Source of the DNA: Rhodomicrobium sp. Az07
Lineage (GTDB): Bacteria > Pseudomonadota > Alphaproteobacteria > Rhizobiales > Rhodomicrobiaceae
DNA: 64,000 nt
Direction of reading: 5' to 3'
Assembly: GCF_018619475.1 (NCBI RefSeq)
Contig: NZ_JAHFZG010000005.1
Coordinates: forward strand, 1-64,000
Below, one piece after another: positions 15,955-25,076 of this stretch. The translations under genes and the position numbers were made by a program. Each line of letters starts with the position of its first letter. The stretch's first letter is position 1. The notes beneath the pieces are model-generated. The model ran no database searches and had not been told where the DNA came from. It was given only the letters and a program-made list of their open reading frames with translations.

Positions 15955-16272
15955 CGATAAATGGATATCGTAATAAGCCTATCGGACCCGGGGGCGGTAC
16001 CCGGCGCCTCCACCACAAGCCGTCGAATGGCGAAGTTTCAGCCGAAGCGCGGCGGCTTCTGATGGGGGCGAAATAGGATCGACGAGGGTGTAAAAGGTGG
16101 TCTTTCGCTCGGCATGGTACCGCCGTTTTGGGCCAAAATGATAGTTGCGAATGACAACTATGCTGGTGCTCGTCCCGTCGCGATTGCGGCGTAACTGCAC
16201 CGAACTAAAGTCCTGACGGCGTAGCTGCTGTCAGGCGCGGCTGGCGGCGCCGGGCAACAGAAGCCCGCCACT
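15955..16272 (+). ncRNA. ssrA: Circularly permuted two-piece tmRNA (alphaproteobacterial ssrA)
   Basis: tmRNA frees stalled ribosomes and adds a degradation tag. The acceptor piece comes first: T stem CCGGG (15988-15992) with CCCGG (16000-16004), a seven-base loop, acceptor strand CGCCTCC (16005-16011), discriminator A and CCA (16013-16015). A removed spacer follows. The coding piece starts with GGGGGCG (16064-16070), which pairs with CGCCTCC and includes the third-position G.U that marks alanine acceptance; then GGATCGACGAGGG is the D-arm analogue. The tag frame runs 16147-16194 and reads ANDNYAGARPVAIAA plus stop. A 6-bp hairpin (16212-16217 with 16230-16235) follows. The outer ends are approximate. 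Confidence 0.93.
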
Positions 16273-16285
16273 TCCTTCATGGCCG

Positions 16286-16861
16286 ATGGCCCATCGTGTA
16301 GAAGCAGACATGCCCGAAGACACCATTCCGTACGACGATCTCGTGCTCGAAGCCCTGCGCGGGGTCGTCCGGTCCGTTCTTCTGCGTGTCCTGAAGCGCG
16401 GCATGCCCGGCGATCACCACTTCTACATCACGTTCGACACACGCTCTGCGGGCGTCGGCCTTTCCAAACGTCTCAAGGACCAGTATCCGACCGAGATGAC
16501 CATCGTGCTCCAGCACCAGTTCTGGGATCTGGCGGTGACGGAGGATCGCTTCGAGGTGCGCCTGTCGTTCAACAACATTCCCGAGCGGCTGGTCATCCCG
16601 TTCAGCGCGGTGCGTATTTTCCAGGATCCGAGCGTTCATTTCGCGCTCGGGCTGCGCGCGTCCGATGGCGAGATGGGAAAGTCCGACGAAGGGCTGACCG
16701 TTGTCCCTTCGTCGCTGGCCGAGCAGGAGGTTCTGGCGCTTCCCCATCACGACAATTCTCAACCTGAGGTTGCAACTGAAGCGCTCGGTGAGAACGACGA
16801 GGCCGAGACCGAGCGGAAGACAGCTGAAGTCGTTAGTCTGGACAAGTTCCGGAAAAAGTGA
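16286..16861 (+). CDS. sspB: SspB, ClpXP adaptor for ssrA-tagged proteins
   Basis: SspB binds the AANDN-type part of the tmRNA tag and delivers substrates to ClpXP. The 191-residue protein matches the alphaproteobacterial form: IPYDDLVLEALRGVVRSVL, GDHHFYITFDT, LSKRLKDQYPTEMTIVLQHQ and PERLVIPFSAVRIFQDPSVHF. After residue 130 comes a flexible acidic linker, ending in VVSLDKFRKK, the tail that docks on the ClpX zinc domain. Start is uncertain: ATG 16286 or ATG 16310, neither with a strong ribosome site. It directly follows ssrA, whose product makes its substrates. Confidence 0.92.
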   Translation: MAHRVEADMPEDTIPYDDLVLEALRGVVRSVLLRVLKRGMPGDHHFYITFDTRSAGVGLSKRLKDQYPTEMTIVLQHQFWDLAVTEDRFEVRLSFNNIPERLVIPFSAVRIFQDPSVHFALGLRASDGEMGKSDEGLTVVPSSLAEQEVLALPHHDNSQPEVATEALGENDEAETERKTAEVVSLDKFRKK

Positions 16862-17138
16862 TCGCCGGTAGTTGAAATATTCGATTGACTGCCCGCTCAT
16901 ATTAATTCTGCGGTCATCGGTACGTGTCATCTTCGCAACATCGATGGCGCAAAGCGGCAAGAAGGCGGCGGTTTGGGGGCTGACGCACAGCCTCTCGTTG
17001 GTTATGGTTTCACAAACGAAAGTTGTGGCCTTCGAAAGCCGTTTGCGATGGGAACCGCGGCTAACGCTCTCCGTTTAGGAAGCAAGCTGGGGCTTCTTCG
17101 TTGAATGTTGAGATTGGTGAGACGCAGGAGGGATTTGA

Positions 17139-17720
17139 ATGTCACGCCTCATGAAGCAATTCGCGATTGCCAGCCTTGCACTGACAGTCGCTACCTCGAA
17201 CGTTAATGCAGCCGGTTTTCTTGATAGCTTCTTCAACGATCTTTTCGGTCCGATGAGTCCGCAGGGACGTCAGGTCGTCAGGATTCAAGGCAACTACAAT
17301 GTGGGCGATATCATCGTGAGCTTCGGCGATCGTCGCCTCTATTATGTAGAGTCCAAGACTATCGCCTACAGCTATCCGATCGCGATTCCGAAGGCAGATG
17401 CCAGGTGGTCCGGCGTCAGCTATGTCAGCCAGAAGCGCGAAAACCCGAGCTGGACACCCACTGCCGACATGCGCAGAGAGAACCCCAAGCTTCCGGCTTA
17501 CGTGCCCGGCGGCGATCCGCGCAATCCGCTCGGCACCCGCGCCCTCTATCTTGGCGACTCCCTGTACCGCATCCACGGCACGGACGCTCCGTGGCTGATC
17601 GGCCAGCAGGTTTCCCACGGCTGCATCCGCATGTATAACGAGGACGCAGCAGATCTCTATCGCCGTGCGAAAGTTGGTGCGAAAGTCGTCGTGACCTGGA
17701 ACCGCATGCGAACTCTGTAG
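17139..17720 (+). CDS. Periplasmic L,D-transpeptidase (YkuD domain)
   Basis: The 193-residue protein has a signal peptide (to about residue 24, ending NVNA) and one YkuD catalytic domain: VRIQGNYNVGDIIVSFGDRRLYYV at the start, IHGTDAPWLIGQQVSHGCIRMYNED with the catalytic Cys in SHGCIRM near residue 163 and its histidine partners. Such enzymes make 3-3 crosslinks in peptidoglycan or attach proteins to it. AGGAGGG lies well placed before the ATG. A strong terminator follows, so it is probably monocistronic. Confidence 0.92.
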   Translation: MSRLMKQFAIASLALTVATSNVNAAGFLDSFFNDLFGPMSPQGRQVVRIQGNYNVGDIIVSFGDRRLYYVESKTIAYSYPIAIPKADARWSGVSYVSQKRENPSWTPTADMRRENPKLPAYVPGGDPRNPLGTRALYLGDSLYRIHGTDAPWLIGQQVSHGCIRMYNEDAADLYRRAKVGAKVVVTWNRMRTL

Positions 17721-17742
17721 TTGAGCGGACAGTCGCGCGATG

Positions 17743-17771
17743 AAAGGCCGGTCAGCCGGCCTTTTTCTTTT
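17743..17771 (+). terminator. Rho-independent terminator of the L,D-transpeptidase gene
   Basis: A perfect 9-bp stem (17743-17751 with 17756-17764), loop TCAG, then TT-C-TTTTT. It is the clearest terminator in the window. Confidence 0.88.
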
Positions 17772-18201
17772 TCGTCCCCCTGCAAAGCTTGCATACCCCC
17801 TATTCATCGCTGACTCGGGCAAATTTTCGCCTTCCTTCGGTGAATGAACGTTAGTCTGTGCGGCCCTTGTCCGGCAAAAGCAGGGGAGTTTAGACTTTCA
17901 TCATGGCGGATCGGGCATAATCAAGGCCCACGCCAGCTATGGTGTTCCTGGTAGCACTTGTTGACCCGGCATACGCTGGCGAAGACGCGCGTGGCGCTTG
18001 GGAAACACAGTTTTGGAGATGCGTTCCGAGCAGACGGGCGTTTGACCTTGAGTGCTGGACAGGAACTCTCAGAAAGTGTCAATCGAACTGCCGTTTATTG
18101 GGCAGACCTCGGAACGGTGAGTGCGAACGGCTTGTTGGCGAGAGGCAATTATTGTGGTTTGCGTGGAAAATGAGCCACGTCATCGATACGGGGTGACCGG
18201 G
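17772..18201. other. Intergenic region before ispH
   Basis: About 430 bases without a supported gene. The two plus-strand open frames (17939-18196 and 17958-18173) overlap in different phases, lack ribosome sites and resemble nothing known. The stretch probably holds the ispH promoter and leader. Confidence 0.5.
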
Positions 18202-19158
18202 ATGCAGAAACTCGCTCGCGATGCTGGCAGCATACAGGTCGTTCTGGTTCAGCCGCGTGGCTTTTGCGCGGGGGTTGTTCGCGCAATATCGATCGTCGAG
18301 CGCGCGCTGGAAAAATACGAGGCACCCGTTTTTGTCCGGCATGAGATCGTGCATAACAAGCACGTTGTCGACGACCTGAAGGCCAAGGGCGCCCGCTTCG
18401 TGGACGAGATCGACGAAATCCCCGAAGGTGCAGTGACCATTTTCAGCGCTCACGGCGTCGCGAGGGAGGTCGAGGTTTCGGCTGAAGAGCGAGGCCTTCC
18501 CGTCATCGACGCGACCTGCCCGCTCGTAACCAAGGTTCACCTGCAAGGCAAGCGCTACCTCGGTCATGGGCGCACGCTCATTCTCGTCGGCCATGCCGGA
18601 CATCCGGAGGTCGAGGGCACGATGGGACAGATCCCCGGCGCTGTCCATCTGGTCCAGACGGAAGACGATGTCGCGCTGCTGCCAATCTCGCCGGATACGC
18701 CGGTGGCCTATATCACCCAGACGACGCTCAGCATCGACGATACGCGGGGCATCATCAATGCCATCAAGAGGCGTTTCACCGATGTGATCGGTCCCGGCAC
18801 GAACGACATCTGCTATGCAACGCAGAACCGTCAGACGGCTGTGCGCGAATTGTCGAAGATCGCCGATGTCATTCTCGTTGTCGGCGCGAATAACAGTTCG
18901 AATTCGAATCGTCTGCGCGAGATCGGCGAGGAAGCGGGCGTGCCGAGCTATCTTCTGGCTGACGGGAGCGAATTGAATCCCGATTGGATACGCGGGGCGC
19001 AGATCGTCGGCCTTACGGCCGGGGCCTCCGCACCCGAGGCAATGGTTCAGAATGTGATCGAAGCCTTGCGCAAGCTTGGTCCGGTCGACGTGACAAATTT
19101 ACCAGGCGTTGAAGAAAACGTGGAGTTCCGTCTCCCCGTCCAGCTACACGCCCTTTGA
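18202..19158 (+). CDS. ispH: 4-hydroxy-3-methylbut-2-enyl diphosphate reductase IspH
   Basis: IspH makes IPP and DMAPP in the last step of the MEP pathway, using a [4Fe-4S] cluster. The three cluster cysteines are C22 (PRGFCAG), C106 (ATCPLV) and C204 ([10 protein letters not shown]). Substrate-site motifs are [30 protein letters not shown] and [11 protein letters not shown] 18202 follows GGGGTGACC; frames upstream are not family-like. 318 residues. hpnH lies 89 bases downstream in the same direction, so isoprenoid supply and hopanoid extension may be cotranscribed. Confidence 0.96.
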   Translation: MQKLARDAGSIQVVLVQPRGFCAGVVRAISIVERALEKYEAPVFVRHEIVHNKHVVDDLKAKGARFVDEIDEIPEGAVTIFSAHGVAREVEVSAEERGLPVIDATCPLVTKVHLQGKRYLGHGRTLILVGHAGHPEVEGTMGQIPGAVHLVQTEDDVALLPISPDTPVAYITQTTLSIDDTRGIINAIKRRFTDVIGPGTNDICYATQNRQTAVRELSKIADVILVVGANNSSNSNRLREIGEEAGVPSYLLADGSELNPDWIRGAQIVGLTAGASAPEAMVQNVIEALRKLGPVDVTNLPGVEENVEFRLPVQLHAL

Positions 19159-19247
19159 GATCGTGGTGATCGAGGCTAATTGCCTCTTCTCGATCATGAC
19201 GATATGCCGAGGCGCGCATTCGCGCGACGATCAGTAGGAGCAGCGTA

Positions 19248-20390
19248 ATGGTGTTGCCGTTTTTCAAGGAAAGACGGATTGGGTTTTATCTTCTCAAGCA
19301 GACGCTCAGGGGCAGGAAACACTATCCGCTCGTGCTGATGCTGGAGCCCCTCTTTCGCTGCAACCTCGCCTGCGCGGGCTGCGGAAAGATCGATTATCCC
19401 GATCAGATCCTCAACCGTCGGCTTTCGGTGAAGGAATGCCTCGACGCGGCGGAAGAATGCGGCGCGCCGATGGTGGCGATCCCCGGCGGCGAGCCGCTCA
19501 TCCATCGCGAGATCGATCAGATCGTAAAGGGACTCATCGCGCAGAAGCGTTTCGTCTCGCTCTGCACGAACGCGATGCTTCTTGAGAAGAAGCTGCATCT
19601 GTTCGAGCCATCGCCTTATTTGTTCTTCTCGGTGCACCTCGATGGCCTACGAGATCATCACGACGCATCGGTGTGCCAGAAGGGCGTGTTCGACCGCGCG
19701 TTCAACGCCATTCGCGTGGCGAAGGCGAAGGGCTTCGAGGTCAACATCAACTCCACGGTGTTCGACGGCTACGATCCGAAGGAACTCGCGCGCTTCCTCG
19801 ACTTCTGCAAGGAACTCGGCGTCGGTGTTTCCATATCTCCGGGCTACGCCTATGAGCGTGCGCCGGATCAGGATCACTTCCTGAACCGCCGCAAGACCAA
19901 GGAACTGTTCCGCAAGGTCTTCGCACTCGGTAAGGGCAAGCGCTGGACGTTCACGCATTCGCCGCTGTTCCTCGACTTCCTCGCGGGCAATCAGGAATTC
20001 CACTGCTCGCCCTGGGGCATGCCGACGCGCAACATCTTCGGGTGGCAGAAGCCATGCTATCTCATCGGCGAAGGCTACGTCCGCACCTATACCGAGCTGA
20101 TGGAAACCACGAACTGGGATCTCTATGGCACGGGCCGCTACGAGAAATGCGCGAACTGCATGGCGCATTGCGGTTATGAACCGGCGGCGGCGCATGCCAG
20201 CATCGCGAACCCGCTGCGCATGCTGAAGCTCCTGTGGACCGGCATTCGCACGGAAGGGCCGTTTGCGCCGGAAATCTCGCTGGCGGACCAGCGACCCGCC
20301 GCCTATGTGCATTCGCTCCACGTCGAGCAGGAATTGAAGCGCATCGCGGACGAGGACGAGAAGCCGCAGCGTCTTTCGGCGGCGGAATAA
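19248..20390 (+). CDS. hpnH: Hopanoid biosynthesis radical SAM protein HpnH (adenosylhopane synthase)
   Basis: HpnH joins a 5'-deoxyadenosyl group to diploptene, the first step to C35 hopanoids. The radical SAM cluster motif is C38-x3-C42-x2-C45 (FRCNLACAGC). PGGEPLIH and LCTNAMLLE are substrate and SAM-loop sequences. The C-terminal DUF3463 region contains CANCMAHCGYEP. 380 residues, full length. It is convergent with hpnG at the end of the hpnB-G operon; a strong hairpin sits between. Confidence 0.95.
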   Translation: MVLPFFKERRIGFYLLKQTLRGRKHYPLVLMLEPLFRCNLACAGCGKIDYPDQILNRRLSVKECLDAAEECGAPMVAIPGGEPLIHREIDQIVKGLIAQKRFVSLCTNAMLLEKKLHLFEPSPYLFFSVHLDGLRDHHDASVCQKGVFDRAFNAIRVAKAKGFEVNINSTVFDGYDPKELARFLDFCKELGVGVSISPGYAYERAPDQDHFLNRRKTKELFRKVFALGKGKRWTFTHSPLFLDFLAGNQEFHCSPWGMPTRNIFGWQKPCYLIGEGYVRTYTELMETTNWDLYGTGRYEKCANCMAHCGYEPAAAHASIANPLRMLKLLWTGIRTEGPFAPEISLADQRPAAYVHSLHVEQELKRIADEDEKPQRLSAAE

Positions 20391-20394
20391 GGCT

Positions 20395-20422
20395 AATGCC
20401 TCGCGGTTTGCCGCGAGGCATT
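20395..20422 (+). terminator. Hairpin after hpnH
   Basis: A perfect 12-bp stem (20395-20406 with 20411-20422) with loop TTTG begins four bases past the hpnH stop. A U-run is lacking. Confidence 0.6.
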
Positions 20423-20621
20423 CCGCGTTTATCGGGCGGCGCGGCTCGGCGCAAGCTCAGGGCGTGCGCGATCCAACGCTAAGGGCATGCGCAACCCACT
20501 ATCGGGCTCCACGGCGAGCCGCTTTCCTGGCGTAATCTTTTTCAGTCGCCATCGTCTGGCGCAGCGGCCGATTCGACCTCACACGTAGCGCGTCGGTGTT
20601 CTTCGCGCAGACGTGGCTGCA

Positions 20622-21329
20622 TCACTCGGTGTGAAGCGGCACGTCCACCGGATCCAACAGGCCGAACAGCGGCCCCAGCGTCTTCCGGCAATCCGCCAGC
20701 GCCTGCTTTGCCTTCCCGCTGTCGCCCGCGAGGCGGATGATACCCGGAATATCGCCGGGGCGGCGCAAGAGCGAGCGCAGCACCGCGACGGCGTCGGTCG
20801 TGCCGTCCTCGCGGACGCCCGCGATCGCGCTTGGCGGAAGCGCGCGCTCCACGGGATCGATCACAACGCGGAGGACAGCGAAGGGCAACGCATACTCGGC
20901 AGCGACCGCGGCGGCAACCTGCGATTCCATGTCCACCGCCGCTGCCCCGGTGTTCGATGCGAGCGCTTCCTTTGCAAGCGCCGACACGATGGGCGTTTCC
21001 GACCCGTAAACCGGCATCGCGTAAGCATGGGGCAGGGCGGTCAGGAGCGATTGCGTCCAGCGCGCGTCCGTGTCGAAAGCGCCATCCGCCGTCAGCACGG
21101 CAGTCGCGACGACGATGTCGCCGGGTTTCAGTGCGGGCAGCAGGCCGCCAGCCGTACCGAAGCTCAGAATGCCGCGCGCGCCGGCCCGTGCATGCGCGTG
21201 CAGATCGTCCTGCAATCTGGTCCGGTTCTGCCCGTAAACGGCACGAGCGCCGCCGTGCTTCTCGGCGAGGCGCGCCTCAAAGTCCATGCCCGTGGCCACG
21301 ATGACGGGGCGGTCGGCCAGCATTTTCAT
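20622..21329 (-). CDS. hpnG: Hopanoid-associated phosphorylase/nucleosidase HpnG
   Basis: HpnG belongs to the nucleoside phosphorylase fold and removes adenine from adenosylhopane to give ribosylhopane. ILSFGTAGGLLPALKPGD is the phosphorylase loop and AAVDMESQVAAAVA is the active-site Met-Glu. ATG 21329 with GGAGG eight bases upstream fixes the start; 235 residues. It is the last gene of the minus-strand hopanoid set but is separated from shc by 381 bases that contain a dispersed repeat, so it may have a separate promoter. Confidence 0.9.
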   Translation of the reverse strand: MKMLADRPVIVATGMDFEARLAEKHGGARAVYGQNRTRLQDDLHAHARAGARGILSFGTAGGLLPALKPGDIVVATAVLTADGAFDTDARWTQSLLTALPHAYAMPVYGSETPIVSALAKEALASNTGAAAVDMESQVAAAVAAEYALPFAVLRVVIDPVERALPPSAIAGVREDGTTDAVAVLRSLLRRPGDIPGIIRLAGDSGKAKQALADCRKTLGPLFGLLDPVDVPLHTE

Positions 21330-21710
21330 GGAGAGTGCCTCCAAAGGATGCGCGCAGTTGCCGCGCCGGAGTCGGTAGCTTCTGGAGTGACGTTCAAACC
21401 CGGCGAATTGGATCGGCCTTCGACGAACCGACGTTGGACGAAGCAAAGCTAGCCGAGCATGCGCGCGAGTGCAACGACCTCTGAAGACGAGGTTAAATCC
21501 CGCGCGGAATCTTGCGATTGCGTGACAGCGTCGGCCGCATATCGGACGCGGCACGACGCTCGAAGTCTCCGGCGATAGGTTTCGCTGCGTCACATCGAGT
21601 TCGATTCAGCGCGGGCTGATCCAGGCGCCGCCCGCCAAGAGCGCGCCCGCAGAACGGGCACCTGTCACGGGACGCAGAACGGCGCGCGGCTGCGGGGCTC
21701 CCCGCCTGCC
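21330..21710. other. Gap between shc and hpnG holding a dispersed repeat
   Basis: No protein gene is supported. The gap interrupts an otherwise close-packed operon; the middle (21522-21624) is a copy of a repeat also found at 46801-46905. Confidence 0.55.
21522..21624. repeat. Dispersed ~100-bp intergenic repeat, copy 1
   Basis: Shares with 46801-46905 the exact 15-mer ACGCGGCACGACGCT and the pattern ATCGAGT-C/T-CGATT-x-A-x-CGC-x-GGCTGATC, in the same order and spacing. The overall match is about 70 percent by eye. Confidence 0.6.
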
Positions 21711-23750
21711 TTACATCCCGTGCATCACGGGTGCGCGATTGCCGCTCGTGAGGTTGCGATAGCGGGCCAGCGCCCACAGCGGGAAGTATTTCGAGTAGCC
21801 GTGATAGATGAGATAGAACACGCGCGGGAAGCCGGGCGCGTTGTGCCGATCTTCCTGCCAGGTGCCTGCCTCGTTCTGGTTCGCGACGATCCACGCGATG
21901 CCGCGCTTCACGGCCGGATTATCCACCTCGCCCGCCGCCATCAGGCCGAGCAGCGCCCACGAAGTCTGCGATGCCGTGCTGGGCGACTTCTCATAGCCCT
22001 TGTAGTCGAGCCGGTAGCTGGAGCCGTCCTCGCCCCATCCGCCATCCTCGTTCTGGATCGACACGAGCCACCCCACCGCCCGGCGCATCGCTGCGGAATC
22101 GTGCGTAACGCCCGCCGCGTTCAGCGCGCACAGGGCCGACCATGTGCCATAGATGTAGTTGGTGCCCCAGCGGCCGAACCACGAGCCGTCCTTCTCCTGT
22201 TCGGCCAGAAGATAATCGATGCCGCGCTTCATGACCGCGTTGGTCTCCGGCTTCTCGCCGAGTTGCGCCAGCATGGACACACAGCGCGCGCTGACGTCCA
22301 CCGTCGGCGGGTCGAGCAGTGCGCCGTGATCCGAGAACGGGATGTTGTTCAGGTAATAGCAGGTGTTGTCGGCGTCGAACGCGCCCCATCCGCCGTTCTT
22401 GCTCTGAAGGCCGGAGACCCACTCCTTCGCCCGCCCGATCGATTGTTTGAAGTCGGCACGGTTGCGGGGCAGGTTTGTCGCCCGGTCGAGCGCCATCGCC
22501 ACCACCGCCGTATCGTCCACGTCGGGGTAATGCGGGTTGGCATACTGGAAGGCCCAACCGCCGGGGCGCACATCGGGCTTCTCGATTGCCCAGTCGCCCT
22601 TCAAATCCAGTACCTGAAGCGGCTTCAGCCATTCAAGCCCGCGCAGCGCGGCCTCGCGTTCGGTTCCGCCGCCCGTCTCAAGCAGGGCATGCGAGGCAAG
22701 ACCCGTGTCCCAGACCGGCGAGACGCAGGGCTGGCAGTAGACTTCGGTTTCCGTCTCCAACAGCAGCTTCTCGATGGAATGGCGGGCGATGGCGCGATCC
22801 GGATCGCTTTCCGGCACGCCGAGCGCCTCGAACATCATCACGCTGTTTGCCATGGCCGGGAAGATCGCGCCGAGCCCGTCCTCGCCGTTGAGCCGCTCCT
22901 TGACGAAGGCAACGGCCTTGTCGATGGCGCTGTTGCGCGACTGCTTCGGCAACATCGGATGGACCATGTGCAGGCAGGCGTCGACGCCCGAGAAAAACGC
23001 ATACCATGAGCGGCTCTGCCCCTCGGCGCGCGGGCGCGGCCCGACCTTTTTCGGATCCTTATTAAACAACTCGTCTATGGAAACGCCGCGCGGGTTCTTC
23101 GCAACCGGTTTCAGCGCGTCGAGCACGAACAGCGGCACCATCACCGTGCGTGCCCAGTACGACACTTTCGATATGTGGAACGGGAACCAGCGCGGCAGGT
23201 GCATGACCTCGACGGGCATCACGGGCACGGCGCGCCACGTGACTACGCCGTAAAGCGCGAGGAGGATGCGCGTGAAGACGTTCGCCCCCTCCGCGCCGCC
23301 GCGCGACAGGATCGCCTCGCGGGCGCGGACCATGTGCGGCGCGTCGATGTCGTCGCCCATCATCTTCAGCGCGAAATAAGCCTTCACGCTGGCGCTCATG
23401 TCGAACGCGCCCTTGTGGAACAGCGGCCAGCCGCCGTGCTCGCCCTGGATGCGGCGAAGATAGTTGGCGATCTTCGCCTCGCGCTCGAGGTTGGGCTCTT
23501 CGCCGAGATAGTGGACCAGCAGCGCGTATTCAGCCGGGATCGTGGCATCGGCCTCGAATTCGAAACACCAGTGACCGTCTTCGCGCTGACGGGAAAGAAG
23601 AGCCGACGACGCGGCATTGATGCGCTCTTCGAGGAAGGCGCGGTCGGCAATGGTGCCGTGGGTGCGATTGAACTGGACGCGGTCGAAGTGGAAGCGTTCG
23701 GCATTGCCTTCGGCGAAATCGTGGCCGTTGCGGCCGGTGACATCCATCAT
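21711..23750 (-). CDS. shc: Squalene-hopene cyclase
   Basis: Shc (HpnF) cyclises squalene to hopene/hopanol at the membrane. The catalytic acid motif D-x-D-D is present in PDVDDTAVV, near residue 405. Several QW repeats are seen: QREDGHW, QSKNGGWG, QEKDGSWFGRWG, QNEDGGWGED and QNEAGTW. The end FYLIYHGYSKYFPLWALARY is characteristic. 679 residues, full length. Four bases separate it from hpnE. Confidence 0.97.
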   Translation of the reverse strand: MMDVTGRNGHDFAEGNAERFHFDRVQFNRTHGTIADRAFLEERINAASSALLSRQREDGHWCFEFEADATIPAEYALLVHYLGEEPNLEREAKIANYLRRIQGEHGGWPLFHKGAFDMSASVKAYFALKMMGDDIDAPHMVRAREAILSRGGAEGANVFTRILLALYGVVTWRAVPVMPVEVMHLPRWFPFHISKVSYWARTVMVPLFVLDALKPVAKNPRGVSIDELFNKDPKKVGPRPRAEGQSRSWYAFFSGVDACLHMVHPMLPKQSRNSAIDKAVAFVKERLNGEDGLGAIFPAMANSVMMFEALGVPESDPDRAIARHSIEKLLLETETEVYCQPCVSPVWDTGLASHALLETGGGTEREAALRGLEWLKPLQVLDLKGDWAIEKPDVRPGGWAFQYANPHYPDVDDTAVVAMALDRATNLPRNRADFKQSIGRAKEWVSGLQSKNGGWGAFDADNTCYYLNNIPFSDHGALLDPPTVDVSARCVSMLAQLGEKPETNAVMKRGIDYLLAEQEKDGSWFGRWGTNYIYGTWSALCALNAAGVTHDSAAMRRAVGWLVSIQNEDGGWGEDGSSYRLDYKGYEKSPSTASQTSWALLGLMAAGEVDNPAVKRGIAWIVANQNEAGTWQEDRHNAPGFPRVFYLIYHGYSKYFPLWALARYRNLTSGNRAPVMHGM

Positions 23751-23754
23751 TACT

Positions 23755-25074
23755 CTAAACCCTCATCGTCAACAGGGCGGCGCGCTCGCCGGAGCGGATC
23801 GCCCCCTCAATGGTCGCGGGGAGGCCGGTCTGCGTCCAATCGCCCGCGAGGAAAAGATTGCGCCACTGCGTTATCGCATCCGGGCGCATGGCATCCTGAA
23901 CGGGCGTAGCGGCGAACGTAGCACGCTTTTCCTTGACGATCTGCCACGGGGGCAGTTCGGCCGGAAGCCCCGTAATTGTAACGACTTCCCGCCAGAGATC
24001 GGCGGCGAGGTCTTCGCGCGGGCGATCGACGAGCCGATCCGCGCCGCTGATGGTAATAGAGACTCTGTTCTCGAATGCAAAGATCCATTCGATAGTGCCG
24101 CGCACGACGCCCAGCAGCGGCGGAAAGCCCGGCGGCGGGGCGATGCGGAAATGCGCGTTCAGGATCGAGCGGACTTCGGTCGGCGCGGAGAGGCCGGGGA
24201 CGAGCGCCGGCGCGATCCACTGCGGCACCGCCAGAATGACGGTTTCGCCCTCAGCCAGCGGAATTTCGCCGTCGCCGAAGTCGAGGCCCGCTACGCGGCC
24301 ATCCGCGAAGGCGAGGCGCTTCAATCGCCGCCCGAAGGTGACGCCCTGGCCCCGCGCGCGCAGATAGTCGAGGGCCGGATCGATGAACGCCGCGGACAGT
24401 CCCTCCGCCACCAGCGGACGACATGCCGCGCCACCCTTCGCCAGCGTCTCGCGCATGATCGTGCCCGCGAGCCTCGCCGAGGCCTCGGAGGGGTCGGTGT
24501 TCAGCGCCGCGATCATCAGCGGCAGCCAGAGCCGCTCATAGAGGATGCCTTTGGGCGGGATAATGTCAGTTACAGTTTTTTCTGCCCCGGCCCACATCAG
24601 ACGCGCCGCGCCGAGATAGTCGAGCGGCTTCGTGCCCGGCACGCGGCGCGCGCTTTCGAACAGCCACAGCGGAAGGCGCCCGTCATTGATGCGAAGAGTC
24701 CAGCGCTCACCGGTCACGAGGTCCGCGAACGGAAATTCCGCCTTCGCCGGGACATGCATCTTCGCCGCGCCGCCGATCAGCGACAGGTAACGGAAGGCGC
24801 AGTCGTTGCCGGACAGCAGCAGATGGTTGCCGTTGTCGATCACTTGATCGAGCGTCGCATCGTAATAGGAGCGGCAGCGCCCGCCCGCGTGGATGCCAGC
24901 TTCATAGACCGCAACGGGATGGCCCCGCTCGGCGAGGCGAACGGCTGCGGACAGGCCCGCGAGCCCCGCGCCGATGACATGCGTAAGCGGTGCGCCGCCG
25001 CTTGTGGGCGTTTCGGGCAAACCGTTCGCGGCCCCGCCTTCCCGGCGGGCTTCTGTCGAGTCGACCTGATCCAT
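23755..25074 (-). CDS. hpnE: Hydroxysqualene dehydroxylase HpnE
   Basis: HpnE is an FAD-dependent amine-oxidase-fold enzyme that reduces hydroxysqualene to squalene, the last of the HpnCDE route. The dinucleotide motif VIGAGLAGLSAAVRLAERGHPVAV with a following E and HAGGRCRSY marks the N-terminal Rossmann domain; LFLAGDWTQTGLPATIEGAI is the C-terminal FAD motif. ATG 25074 lies two bases after the hpnD stop; 439 residues. A longer frame continues upstream through hpnD but is noncoding there. Confidence 0.94.
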   Translation of the reverse strand: MDQVDSTEARREGGAANGLPETPTSGGAPLTHVIGAGLAGLSAAVRLAERGHPVAVYEAGIHAGGRCRSYYDATLDQVIDNGNHLLLSGNDCAFRYLSLIGGAAKMHVPAKAEFPFADLVTGERWTLRINDGRLPLWLFESARRVPGTKPLDYLGAARLMWAGAEKTVTDIIPPKGILYERLWLPLMIAALNTDPSEASARLAGTIMRETLAKGGAACRPLVAEGLSAAFIDPALDYLRARGQGVTFGRRLKRLAFADGRVAGLDFGDGEIPLAEGETVILAVPQWIAPALVPGLSAPTEVRSILNAHFRIAPPPGFPPLLGVVRGTIEWIFAFENRVSITISGADRLVDRPREDLAADLWREVVTITGLPAELPPWQIVKEKRATFAATPVQDAMRPDAITQWRNLFLAGDWTQTGLPATIEGAIRSGERAALLTMRV

Positions 25075-25076
25075 GG

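Noticed and set aside
15979-16200. A 73-codon minus-strand frame
   Set aside because: It runs antisense through the tmRNA acceptor and tag-coding sequence.
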